Below, piece after piece: positions 16,892-24,191 of a stretch of 64,000 nt of DNA. The first letter of the stretch is position 1, and each line of letters starts with the position of its first letter. Source of the stretch: CAZDQL01 sp964507325 (GTDB lineage: Bacteria > Planctomycetota > UBA1135 > GCA-002686595); NCBI GenBank assembly GCA_964507325.1, contig CAZDQL010000026.1, positions 4,113-68,112 on the forward strand. Reading direction: 5' to 3'. A model generated the notes under the pieces. It was not told the DNA's origin and made no database searches. It worked only from the letters and a program-made list of their open reading frames with translations. A program made the position numbers and the translations under genes.

Positions 16892-18389
16892 TCCCCAGGA
16901 GCTCCGCCGCCCCGCCGGGGCCGTAGAGCTTGCCGGCGGTGTGCTCGAGCGCGCGCTGGATGTGCAGGCGCTCCATCTCCTTCAGAGTCGCGAGCCCCCC
17001 CTCCCCGGGTGGCGCGGGGTCGGAGGCGCGCTCCATCTTCAGCGGCAGGGAGTCCCCCTCCCCGAACTGAAGCTCGGGTCCGGAGCAGAGGATCGTGGCC
17101 CGCTCGAGCCCGTTGATCAGCTCGCGCACGTTGCCGCGCCAGTCCTGGGCGGTGAGCCAGCGCTCCGCGCGCTCGTCGAGGGACCAGGGACCGCGCCCCG
17201 TGCGGCGCGCGAGGGAGTCCAGGAAACCCGTGGCGATCGGCAGGATGTCCTCGCGCCGCTCCCGCAGCGGGGGCAGGTGGATCGGGAAGACCGCCAGGCG
17301 GTAGTAGAGATCCTGGCGGAAGGAGCTCTCGGCGACCCCCTGCAGGAGGTCGCGGTTGGTCGCCGCGATCACCCGCACGTCGACGCGCGTGGTGCGGTCG
17401 CTGCCCACCGCTTCGAAGCAGCCCTCCTGCAACACCCGCAGGAGCTTGGTCTGCAGGTCGATCGGCATCTCGCCGATCTCGTCCAGGAAGAGGGTGCCGC
17501 CGTTGGCCGCCTGGAAGCGACCCATGCGGCTCTTGGTCGCGCCGGAGAAGGCCCCCTTGACGTGTCCGAAGAGCTCGCTCTCGATCAGGTCCGCGGGCAG
17601 GGCGGCGCAGTTGATGCCCACCAGAGGCTTCTCCGCGCGCAGACTCCAACCGTGCACGGCGTTGGCGAGCACCTCCTTGCCGGTGCCCGTCTCCCCGGTG
17701 ATCAGGATCGGCGCGTCGGTGCCGGCGGCCTGGCGCCCCAGGTTGACCACCTTCTGCATGACGGCGCTGCTGCTGCGCTCCAGGAGCTCCCCCGCGTCGC
17801 TGCGCCCCTCGACGCTCTCCCCCAGGAGCCGGTTCTGCTCCTGCAGCTGCCCGCTGAGCCGGCCGAGCAGCGCCGACTGCTCCCCGTAGTTCATCGCCAT
17901 CGCGAGCAGCTTGCCGAGCACGTCCGCCAGCTCGACCACCTGGGAGGGGTACTCCTGACAGACCTCTCGATCGAAGGTCATGATCCCGAGCGGCCCGGCG
18001 GGGGAGCGCAGCGGCACCACCATGCAGGAGTGACCGTGCTCCAGGTCGAGCACTCCGTCGAAGGCGTCGCCGTCCCCATCGCTGTGGTCGTGGGTGGTGA
18101 AGGCGCGCGCCCGGTCGCGCTCGAGGAGCTCGCGGATGGCGGGGAAGCGGCGCAGGTCCAGGTGGTGGCGCTCCACCACCGGGGTCACGAGGGACCCCCG
18201 TGCTACGCGCACGTGCAACTCCTCCCCCTCGAGCTCCATGATGGTGGCCAGGTCGAAGGGCACCAGCCGGCCCAGGGTGTCGATCGCCCGGCCGAGGATC
18301 CGGTTGACCTCCTCGATCGAGGTTCCGCGGCCGGAGGCCGCTTGAAGATCGCGCGTGAGGTCGAGGATGCGTTCGGTCGGGGTGGGCAT
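16818..18389 (-). CDS. Sigma-54-dependent activator with GAF sensor domain (FhlA-like)
   Basis: A 523-residue enhancer-binding protein. Residues about 15-180 form a GAF sensor. An AAA+ domain follows, with Walker A GETGTGKE, the sigma-54-contacting loop GAFSGAT (variant of GAFTGA), Walker B GTLFLDEIGE and a DLYYRL segment. The C-terminal Fis-type helix-turn-helix (GPGGAAELLGINPSTLRSRM) resembles that of FhlA. It does not carry a receiver domain, so it senses a small ligand or redox state rather than phosphorylation. It is divergent from the rubrerythrin operon, whose -24/-12 promoter it probably drives; repeats at 18397-18440 lie immediately upstream of its own start, allowing autoregulation. 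Confidence 0.9.
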   Translation of the reverse strand: MPTPTERILDLTRDLQAASGRGTSIEEVNRILGRAIDTLGRLVPFDLATIMELEGEELHVRVARGSLVTPVVERHHLDLRRFPAIRELLERDRARAFTTHDHSDGDGDAFDGVLDLEHGHSCMVVPLRSPAGPLGIMTFDREVCQEYPSQVVELADVLGKLLAMAMNYGEQSALLGRLSGQLQEQNRLLGESVEGRSDAGELLERSSSAVMQKVVNLGRQAAGTDAPILITGETGTGKEVLANAVHGWSLRAEKPLVGINCAALPADLIESELFGHVKGAFSGATKSRMGRFQAANGGTLFLDEIGEMPIDLQTKLLRVLQEGCFEAVGSDRTTRVDVRVIAATNRDLLQGVAESSFRQDLYYRLAVFPIHLPPLRERREDILPIATGFLDSLARRTGRGPWSLDERAERWLTAQDWRGNVRELINGLERATILCSGPELQFGEGDSLPLKMERASDPAPPGEGGLATLKEMERLHIQRALEHTAGKLYGPGGAAELLGINPSTLRSRMAKLGLGGAREFRAK

Positions 18390-18396
18390 GGCGGGA

Positions 18397-18440
18397 CGGT
18401 GGCCACGAAATGTCGAGTTTTGAGGTCGCCAAATATCGCG
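18397..18440. promoter_or_regulatory. Candidate activator-binding sites (UAS) upstream of rubrerythrin operon
   Basis: Two related 17-mers lie in direct order: GGCCACGAAATGTCGAG (18401-18417) and GGTCGCCAAATATCGCG (18424-18440), matching at 12 of 17 positions. On the other strand the first contains CATTTCGT, which equals a half of the E. coli FhlA box as I recall it (CATTTCGTACGAAATG). They lie about 75-115 bases upstream of the -24 element, the usual distance for sigma-54 enhancers. The same motif recurs at 20404-20445 before the second such promoter. Confidence 0.6.
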
Positions 18441-18515
18441 CCCGAGGGGCCGCCCGTCAACCGCCGGCGTCGTAACGATCCGCCCCTCAAGCGGTTACGG
18501 AGGACCCGGCCCTTG

Positions 18516-18531
18516 TGGCACGATGCCTGCA
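18516..18531 (+). promoter_or_regulatory. Sigma-54 (-24/-12) promoter of the rubrerythrin operon
   Basis: TGGCACGATGCCTGCA matches the consensus TGGCAC-N5-TTGCA with one mismatch. The invariant GG (18517-18518) and GC (18529-18530) are separated by exactly 10 bases. Predicted start of transcription is near 18542, leaving a ~33-base leader that contains the GAGGAG ribosome site before the ATG at 18575. Confidence 0.75.
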
Positions 18532-18574
18532 TAGGTGGGGTCGCCCACCGGGATTCCAGCTCGAGGAGCACGCC

Positions 18575-19078
18575 ATGCACGATATGACCGAGGCCAACCT
18601 GAAGGACGCCTTCGCGGGCGAGAGCCAGGCTCACATGAAGTACCTCGCCTTCGCCGCCAGGGCGGAGAAGGACGGCTTCCCCGAGATCGGGCGCCTCTTC
18701 CGCGCCATCTCCTACGCCGAGCAGGTGCACGCCACCAACCACCTGAAGGCCCTGAAGGGGATCGGCGGGACCCTCGAGAACCTCGAGGCGGCCCTCGGCG
18801 GCGAGAATTTCGAGATCGACGAGATGTACCCCGCCTACCTGGCGGTGGCGGAGCTCCAGGAGGAGAAGGGGGCCAAACGCTCGATGGGTTGGGCCCACGA
18901 GGCGGAACGCGACCACGCCCGCATGTACGCCGACGCCAAGGAAGCCGTCACCGCCGGAGGTGACGCGGAGATCGGAGCCGTACACGTCTGTAACGTCTGC
19001 GGTTGGACCACCACCGACGAGGATTGGGACGAGTGTCCCATCTGCAAAGCCAAGCGCGAGCACTTCACCACCTTCTGA
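18575..19078 (+). CDS. rbr: Rubrerythrin
   Basis: A 167-residue non-haem di-iron peroxidase that reduces hydrogen peroxide in the cytoplasm. The N-terminal erythrin domain carries the expected carboxylate/histidine ligands (NLKDAFAGESQAHMKY, SYAEQVHATNH, AELQEEKGAKRSMGWAHEAERDHARMY). The C-terminal rubredoxin-type iron site is CNVCG...CPIC. The ATG at 18575 follows a GAGGAG ribosome site. It is the first gene of a tight operon with ferritin, an ArsC-like selenoprotein and a DUF423 protein, and its promoter is of the sigma-54 type, unusual for rubrerythrin. Confidence 0.93.
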   Translation: MHDMTEANLKDAFAGESQAHMKYLAFAARAEKDGFPEIGRLFRAISYAEQVHATNHLKALKGIGGTLENLEAALGGENFEIDEMYPAYLAVAELQEEKGAKRSMGWAHEAERDHARMYADAKEAVTAGGDAEIGAVHVCNVCGWTTTDEDWDECPICKAKREHFTTF

Positions 19079-19099
19079 GAGCCCCAGCGAAGGAACCCC

Positions 19100-19618
19100 A
19101 TGGCCACGCTCAGCCAGAGCATTACGGACGCCCTCAACGGGCAGATCGGCGCCGAGATGTACTCGGCCAACCTCTACTTGGCGATGTCCGCCTACTTCGA
19201 GAGCCTCGACCTGCCCGGCTTCGGGCACTGGATGCGAGTCCAGGCTCGGGAGGAGCAGGCCCACGTCGACAAGCTCTTCGGCTACATCGTCGAACGCGGC
19301 GGACGGGTGGCCCTTGCTCAGATCGAGGCACCCCCCCTCGAGTGGGGGAGCCCCCTGGCCGCCTTCGAGGCCGCCTACGATCACGAGTGCGAGATCAGCC
19401 AGCGGATCCACGACCTGGTCGGGCTCGCCCACACGGAGAAGGATCGCGCCACCGAGAGCCTCCTGCGCTGGTACGTCGACGAGCAGGTCGAGGAGGAGGC
19501 CTCCGTCGACCGCGTCGTCAAGATGCTGCGCATCGGCGACAACCAGCCGGTGGCGATGTTGATGATGGACCGCGAGCTCGCCGCGCGCCCCGCGGCGGTC
19601 GCAGTGGAGCAGGTCTGA
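19100..19618 (+). CDS. ftn: Ferritin (non-haem, FtnA-like)
   Basis: A 172-residue four-helix ferritin that oxidises Fe(II) and stores it as mineral. Ferroxidase ligands are visible in QIGAEMYSANLYLAMSAYF, REEQAHVDKLFGYI and the E-rich third and fourth helices (HTEKDRATESLLRWYVDEQVEEEASV). It lacks the Met haem ligand of bacterioferritin. It starts 21 bases after rubrerythrin and ends 18 bases before the selenoprotein gene. Coupled expression would remove peroxide and free iron together, limiting Fenton chemistry. Confidence 0.92.
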   Translation: MATLSQSITDALNGQIGAEMYSANLYLAMSAYFESLDLPGFGHWMRVQAREEQAHVDKLFGYIVERGGRVALAQIEAPPLEWGSPLAAFEAAYDHECEISQRIHDLVGLAHTEKDRATESLLRWYVDEQVEEEASVDRVVKMLRIGDNQPVAMLMMDRELAARPAAVAVEQV

Positions 19619-19636
19619 CCACGACGAGGAACGACG

Positions 19637-19987
19637 ATGGCCAAGCGCATCGACTGGTACTACCACCGCAAGGGGTGAACGAGCTGCAAGCGCGCGGACT
19701 CCTTCCTGGAGGGCCGCGCCGTCACCGTCCGTGAGATGGTGGATGCTCGCAAGGAACGCTACGAAGCTCGGGACCTGAAGCAGCTCTTCAAGGGCGCGCG
19801 GACGATCACCGTCGCCCGCGGCAAGGCTGAGAAGGTCTTCGACCTGCAGCAGGACCCCCCCGGGCGCGCGGAGCTCGAGAAGGCGGTCCTGGGCCCGACC
19901 GGCAACCTGCGCGCCCCGGCGATCCGCATGGGGAAGAAGTGGTTGATCGGCTTCGGGGAAGCGCCCTTCGGCGCCACCTTCGGTTGA
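19637..19987 (+). CDS. ArsC/Spx-like thioredoxin-fold selenoprotein (UxxC)
   Basis: The frame starts at an ATG after a GAGGAACG ribosome site, meets a TGA at codon 14 (19676-19678), and then continues to a normal stop at 19985, giving 116 residues if the TGA is selenocysteine. The context is WYYHRKG-U-TSCKRADSF, so U replaces the first Cys of the family's CxxC redox motif. A hairpin follows at the right distance (19692-19719). The later sequence (RAPAIRMGKKWLIGFGEAPFG) fits the ArsC/Spx fold with its Pro loop. mnmH in this window shows that the organism makes selenophosphate. It is the third gene of the rubrerythrin operon. The alternative is a nonsense mutation of a Cys codon, TGC or TGT. 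Confidence 0.75.
19692..19719 (+). promoter_or_regulatory. Bacterial SECIS-like hairpin after the UGA codon
   Basis: GCGCGG (19692-19697) pairs perfectly with CCGCGC (19714-19719), and inside it CTCC (19699-19702) pairs with GGAG (19708-19711) around a UUCCU loop, with A and GG as bulges. The stem begins 14 bases after the UGA and the apical loop about 25 bases after it, inside the usual range for bacterial SECIS elements. The loop lacks the G seen early in the E. coli fdhF loop. Confidence 0.5.
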
Positions 19988-19997
19988 GGGGTGCGAC

Positions 19998-20384
19998 GTG
20001 GAGCGGACCTTCCTCCTGCTCGCCGCCCTGAACGGCTTCCTGGCGGTCGCCCTGGGGGCCTTCGGGGCCCACGGGTTGAAGAGCGCCCTGGCGGAGGCCG
20101 AGGAGGGCGCCCAGCGCCTGGCCTGGTGGGAAACGGCGGCCCACTACCACCTGACGCACGCCCTGGCGATCGCCTTCACGGCCTACCTGGCGGGGCGCGG
20201 GGCGGGTGGCTGGGCACAACTCTCCGGCTGGGCCTTCACCGCCGGGATCGTCATCTTCTGCGGCAGCCTCTACGTGATGACGGTGAGCGGAATGCGAGGC
20301 CTGGGGGCGATCACTCCGATCGGGGGCGCCCTTCTGCTCGTGGGGTGGGTCGCCGCTCTCGTCGCCGCCCTGCGCCTCGATTGA
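19998..20384 (+). CDS. DUF423 membrane protein
   Basis: A 128-residue protein with four hydrophobic segments and the DUF423 hallmarks: AALNGFLAVALGAFGAHGLK near the start, WWETAAHYHLTHALAI, FCGSLYVMTVSG and ITPIGGALLLVGW. The family (YgdD/YwdK-like) has no established function. It begins from a GTG 10 bases after the selenoprotein stop, so it is the last gene of the sigma-54-driven operon. It is located in the inner membrane. Confidence 0.88.
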   Translation: MERTFLLLAALNGFLAVALGAFGAHGLKSALAEAEEGAQRLAWWETAAHYHLTHALAIAFTAYLAGRGAGGWAQLSGWAFTAGIVIFCGSLYVMTVSGMRGLGAITPIGGALLLVGWVAALVAALRLD

Positions 20385-20403
20385 GGCCGCGCCAGGCCCG
20401 GGT

Positions 20404-20445
20404 CGCGATATTTCGTGGCCGCGATCGTGGCCGCGAGATGCCGCG
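20404..20445. promoter_or_regulatory. Candidate activator-binding sites (UAS), second copy set
   Basis: Contains two perfect tandem copies of TCGTGGCCGCGA (20413-20424 and 20425-20436), each nearly palindromic about GGCC. Seen as 17-mers, CGCGATATTTCGTGGCC (20404-20420) matches the inverse of the 18401 site at 15 of 17 positions, and GGCCGCGAGATGCCGCG (20429-20445) matches it directly at 13 of 17. The group lies about 100-140 bases upstream of the second -24/-12 promoter. Confidence 0.6.
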
Positions 20446-20542
20446 CCCGAAGAGCCGCCAGGGGTCGTTGCCGCCATCGAGTCCCCCCTCGGACGCTACC
20501 ATGCGCGCGTGTCGGCAGCGCGATCCTGGGTTTCTCCGCCGC

Positions 20543-20558
20543 TGGCACGGAGTCTGCA
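20543..20558 (+). promoter_or_regulatory. Sigma-54 (-24/-12) promoter of the ferritin-like gene
   Basis: TGGCACGGAGTCTGCA shares the TGGCACG-N4-CTGCA pattern with the promoter at 18516, again with GG and GC exactly 10 bases apart. Predicted transcription start is near 20569, about 98 bases before the ATG at 20667. The leader contains a GC-rich hairpin (GGCGCGC at 20590-20596 with GCGCGCC at 20613-20619). Confidence 0.72.
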
Positions 20559-20666
20559 CAAGTCTGCCGTTGGCGCCCGCCGGAGCCTCGGCGCGCGCCG
20601 TCCCTTCCGAGGGCGCGCCCGCAGCCCCGATCCTCACGCAAGAGACCCGAGCCGAGAGACCACGAA

Positions 20667-21101
20667 ATGACCAAGACCAACCGCGCCGACGAAATGGTGG
20701 CGATCCTGCAGCAGTGGCAAGCCATCGAGCGGCAGAGCATGAGCGACACCGCTGAGATCCTGGAGAAGACCCAGAGCCCGCTGATCCGGATCCTGATGGA
20801 GATCATCCGCCACGACTCCCTGATGCACCACCGCGTGCAGCAGTTCCTGGTGGACAGCCTGACCGTCGCCAACGTGACCGTCACTCGCGAGGACATCGAG
20901 GCGGTCGCCGACCAGATCGAGGCCCACGACAAGATGGAGCGCAAGACGATCGAGCTGGCGGAGAAGCTGCGCGACACCGCCTGGACCCCGGTCCACAAGC
21001 AGCTCCTCGACTACCTCGTCATCGACGAGAAGAAGCACGACGCCCTGCTGATGCAGCTGGACGAAGTCAAGGCGGGGATGACCAAGGCCAGCGGGGCCTG
21101 A
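20667..21101 (+). CDS. Ferritin-like helical protein under sigma-54 control
   Basis: A 144-residue all-helical protein. Acid/His pairs in IEIIRHDSLMHHRVQQF-type and VIDEKKHDALLMQLDEV segments (ExxH-like spacing) suggest a ferritin-like or rubrerythrin-like diiron bundle, though not all usual ligands can be assigned. No signal peptide is present. The ATG at 20667 matches the beginning of the helical region; the upstream frame covers the promoter. It has its own -24/-12 promoter and activator repeats like those of the rubrerythrin operon, so it is probably part of the same peroxide/iron response. Confidence 0.68.
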   Translation: MTKTNRADEMVAILQQWQAIERQSMSDTAEILEKTQSPLIRILMEIIRHDSLMHHRVQQFLVDSLTVANVTVTREDIEAVADQIEAHDKMERKTIELAEKLRDTAWTPVHKQLLDYLVIDEKKHDALLMQLDEVKAGMTKASGA

Positions 21102-21148
21102 GGTCCCAGGAACCGCGCGAGCAGCGATCCTTCGGGACGCCGATCCAC

Positions 21149-21190
21149 AGACGCCCTCGGGCAGCACACGCGTGCAGCCCGAGGGCGTCT
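21149..21190 (+). terminator. Strong hairpin terminator after the ferritin-like gene
   Basis: A perfect 14-base inverted repeat (left arm AGACGCCCTCGGGC, 21149-21162; right arm 21177-21190), extended inside by GCAC/GTGC. It lies 48 bases after the stop at 21101. There is no T-run after it. Confidence 0.7.
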
Positions 21191-21295
21191 CGCGTTCCGA
21201 AGAATCAGTCCCTTGTGGCGTCGGTGCGCAACTCGTAACTGCCCTCGGCGATCCAGCTCGCCGACGACGCCCCCAGCAGAGTTGCGTACCTACGC

Positions 21296-21336
21296 GGCCC
21301 CTCGGCACCGGGCCCACGCCCATCTGCCGAGGGGCC
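21296..21336. terminator. Hairpin downstream of the secreted-protein gene
   Basis: A perfect 12-base inverted repeat (GGCCCCTCGGCA at 21296-21307 with TGCCGAGGGGCC at 21325-21336), 20 bases past the minus-strand stop at 21357. It probably terminates that gene. The 10-mer ACCTACGCGG occurs on both sides of it. Confidence 0.6.
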
Positions 21337-21356
21337 CCTCGTCCGCACCTACGCGG

Positions 21357-22619
21357 TCAGGGGGTGAAGGTCACCGACAGTCCCGGGCTGAAGCGACTGC
21401 TGCCCGAGACCCGCACCCAGGTCTGGAAGTTCCAGGTCTGACCCGCGGTCAGCGCTCCGCCCGGCGGGTTCGGCAGGTTGCCGGCGCCGCCGCCGGTGAC
21501 ACCGTTGATGAGGTCGGTGGCGAAGCTCCCACCCACGACCGCGCCGACATCCGCGTTGTAGCGCCCGATCTGAGCACCGCCCAGGCAGAGGTCGCCAATG
21601 GCACCGGGGGGATCGGTGATGATTCCGGTGCCGCTGCCGACGATGTGGTAGGCGAACTGCCCGTTCGCGGAGGCGGTCATCTCCAGGATAGGCAGGCCGG
21701 ACAGGGAGCAGGTCGAGATGCCGAGCAGGCCCTCCTGGTTCGGGTTCGTGTCGCAGTAGACCGTGCCGCAGTCACCACAGGACCCCGGCGGATCGACGCC
21801 GGCGATCTGCATGTCATAGGTGTTGCATTCCGCCGCCTGGTCGGGGCCCCAGTGCTCCACCTTCAGGTAGACGCGCACACAGGCGCCGGTGTCGTTGAGC
21901 CAGGATACGGTCTCGTTGTCGTCGGCCGACCCTCCGACGACGAGCTGGGTGCCACCGCAGCCGTCGAAGAGGTAGATGTCGATATCACCCAGCGAGTTGC
22001 TGAAGAACACGTCGCAGGTGACCGTTCCGCCGTCTGCAACGTCCATCGAGTACCAGTCAGGATCGAGCTTGTGGACGTTCAGTCCCGGGTAGGAACCGTT
22101 GTCCATCGGCGTCGCGCTGCTGCAGTCGTCGTTGTCCTCGAAGGGGTCTGGTATGAAGTTCCAGCAGTCGTCGTACGTGAACTTGAAGGTGCCGGATCCG
22201 GAGTCTCCGACCTGCTTGGCGCCAAGGCGGATCAGGTAGGACTGATTGGCGACCGTGGGGAAGGACATGCGGGCGCCGAAAAAGGCGTTGCAGCCCGTTG
22301 CCGTACACACCAACGGCGGTGTGCTGACGGGGCAGGCCTGATCGTCGTAGACCATGATGCGCATCGCCATGCTGGACGTTCCGCAGGTATCGATCAGATA
22401 CCCCCCCGACTGGGGAGCGGTCCAACGGAACCAGACGTCCTTGCGTGACGGCTTGCCGTTGCAGTCGCTGGGACCGTCCAGGGTGGCAGACGTGTTGTCG
22501 AAGAAGTGCGGCCCGAGTCCAGAGATGCTCTGGGCGTTGGAGCAATCGTCTGCACCTTGGCCCAGGGCGGCACCGCCGAGGATCAAGGCCGCGCTCGCCA
22601 TGAAGAGAGCTTGTCTCAT
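21357..22619 (-). CDS. Secreted Asp/Gly-rich protein with PPC-like beta domains
   Basis: A 420-residue exported protein with a standard signal peptide (MRQALFMASAALILGGAALGQG). It has two similar beta-sandwich modules in which a Cys-rich opening (ADDCSNAQSI..., NDDCSSATPM...) leads into WFRWTAPQSGGYLIDTC or WYSMDVADGGTVTCDVF; these resemble bacterial pre-peptidase C-terminal (PPC) domains. A further C-terminal beta region ends in SPGLSVTFTP. No catalytic domain is seen. Such proteins are common in planctomycete secretomes. The ATG at 22619 precedes the signal peptide. GC content appears lower than in neighbours. Confidence 0.75.
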   Translation of the reverse strand: MRQALFMASAALILGGAALGQGADDCSNAQSISGLGPHFFDNTSATLDGPSDCNGKPSRKDVWFRWTAPQSGGYLIDTCGTSSMAMRIMVYDDQACPVSTPPLVCTATGCNAFFGARMSFPTVANQSYLIRLGAKQVGDSGSGTFKFTYDDCWNFIPDPFEDNDDCSSATPMDNGSYPGLNVHKLDPDWYSMDVADGGTVTCDVFFSNSLGDIDIYLFDGCGGTQLVVGGSADDNETVSWLNDTGACVRVYLKVEHWGPDQAAECNTYDMQIAGVDPPGSCGDCGTVYCDTNPNQEGLLGISTCSLSGLPILEMTASANGQFAYHIVGSGTGIITDPPGAIGDLCLGGAQIGRYNADVGAVVGGSFATDLINGVTGGGAGNLPNPPGGALTAGQTWNFQTWVRVSGSSRFSPGLSVTFTP

Positions 22620-22718
22620 TCCAGTTGCCTCTGTGTTTTGAAGGAGGATGTGCCCGTGAATGGGAGGGAGGGGCGCTTGCCCAATTGAAACCGACCTCTC
22701 CAAGCTTGGACACCCTTG

Positions 22719-22744
22719 CCCCCCTCAGGCCCCTTTCAGGGGGG
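22719..22744. terminator. Hairpin between rsmB and the secreted-protein gene
   Basis: CCCCCCT (22719-22725) pairs with AGGGGGG (22738-22744). It lies about 90 bases past the rsmB stop in the minus direction and upstream of the secreted-protein start. It may end the rsmB transcript. No T-run is present. Confidence 0.4.
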
Positions 22745-22834
22745 GTACCCCGTGTCGTCGCCGCAATCCAACTCCCACCCGACATGGGATTTCCGGACGA
22801 CGATCGGCTCCAGTCCGTCGCGAATTGCGCGTGG

Positions 22835-24187
22835 CTACCTCGGCGAATTGCCGTCCAGGCCGACCTCTATGCGCGCGGCGTATCCCCCGTCGATCGGTCC
22901 CGCGGACTCCAATCCCCCAGGCAGAACGTCGCGCTCTTCCCTTAGCGTCCAGCCGGCGCTTTCCTGCAAGAACGCGCCGATCTGGCGCCGCCCCTCTTCC
23001 GGTTCGATCGAGCAGGTCGAATAGACCAAGCGACCGCCGGGCCGCACCCGTGCGGCGGCCTCGCGCAGCAGACGGGCTTGAAGAGCGACCACCTCTCGCA
23101 GGGACCCTGGACCGAAGCGCCAGCGAGCGCCGGGGCGGGCGGCGAGGACGCCGGTGTTGGTGCAGGGGGCGTCGAGCAGCACGGCGTCGAAGAGTTGCCC
23201 CTGCGCCAAGGCGGCGGTCCCGTCGCAGGCCAGGGCGTGCACTGGCGAGGCCGGGGGGATGCGCTCGAGGTTGGGAGTCAAGCGGGCGAGGCGGGTGGGG
23301 TTGGAGTCGACGGCGAGGACGCGGGCGCCCGATTGGGCCAGGATCACGGTTTTCCCCCCCGGCGCGGCGCAGAGGTCGAGCACGCGCTCCCCCTCGACCG
23401 CGCCGACCAGTTCGGCGGCGCGCAGGGCGGTCTCGCCCTGGATCGTCAGGCGACCCTCCAGGAAGGCCGGTGAGGCCACCACCGCCTCCGTGACGCGCGA
23501 CTCCGCCAGCAGGACGCGGGGGTGGCGGCCCTTCCGGGTTTCGACCCCCTCGCCCGCGAGCTCCGCCGCGAGCGCCGCGCGCTCGCCAGCGAGCACGACC
23601 AAGGAGAGGGGCGGCGGGTCGAGCGCCTGGCGCGCGAGCTCCCGCGCGCGCTCCCAGCCGTAGCGCTTGCTCCAGCGCTTGAGCAGGGCCGCCGGAACGG
23701 ACAGCGCGTCCTCACCCCAGAGCAGGGGATGCTCTTCGGGGTCGCGGAAGACCGGCTCCTCCAGGTGCCAGCGACTGCCGAGCACGTCGCGCTGCGCATC
23801 CCCCGCGCTCCCCGCCCGCCGCGCGCGCAGGAGCGTGCGCAGCACCGCATTGACGTAGCGGCTGCGCGGCAGGTTGACCGTGTCGCGACAGGCGCTCACC
23901 GTCTCGGAGACGGCGGCGTGGTCGGGGATGCGGTCGAGGAAGAGCAGCTGCGCCGCCCCCAGCCGCAGATGGGCCGCCACGTCCGCCGACGGCTTGCCGC
24001 GCGTGAAGCGCTCGACGATCGCCCGCAGGGTGGCCCGGCGGCGCACCTCGGTGCCGACGAGCGCGCGCAAGAGGGCCCGATCGCGCTTGTCGAGGCCCCA
24101 GGCGGTCGCCAGACGGTCGACCTCACGCAGCGGGGTGGTGCTGCCCGAGCGCAGGATGCGCCAGGCGGCGAGGCGGACGCTTCCCAT
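22835..24187 (-). CDS. rsmB: 16S rRNA m5C967 methyltransferase RsmB
   Basis: A 450-residue enzyme that methylates C967 of 16S rRNA. Residues 1 to about 140 form the NusB-like RNA-binding domain (RDRALLRALVGTEVRRR, YVNAVLRTLL). The C-terminal Rossmann domain has SAM motif VLDLCAAPGGKT, the conserved DAPCTNTG Cys and the catalytic Cys of YSTCSIEPEE. It ends with the usual DGGYAARI segment instead of DGFFFA, a mild variation. It directly follows fmt on the same strand with four bases between them, the conserved fmt-rsmB order. Confidence 0.92.
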   Translation of the reverse strand: MGSVRLAAWRILRSGSTTPLREVDRLATAWGLDKRDRALLRALVGTEVRRRATLRAIVERFTRGKPSADVAAHLRLGAAQLLFLDRIPDHAAVSETVSACRDTVNLPRSRYVNAVLRTLLRARRAGSAGDAQRDVLGSRWHLEEPVFRDPEEHPLLWGEDALSVPAALLKRWSKRYGWERARELARQALDPPPLSLVVLAGERAALAAELAGEGVETRKGRHPRVLLAESRVTEAVVASPAFLEGRLTIQGETALRAAELVGAVEGERVLDLCAAPGGKTVILAQSGARVLAVDSNPTRLARLTPNLERIPPASPVHALACDGTAALAQGQLFDAVLLDAPCTNTGVLAARPGARWRFGPGSLREVVALQARLLREAAARVRPGGRLVYSTCSIEPEEGRRQIGAFLQESAGWTLREERDVLPGGLESAGPIDGGYAARIEVGLDGNSPR

Positions 24188-24191
24188 CGGC

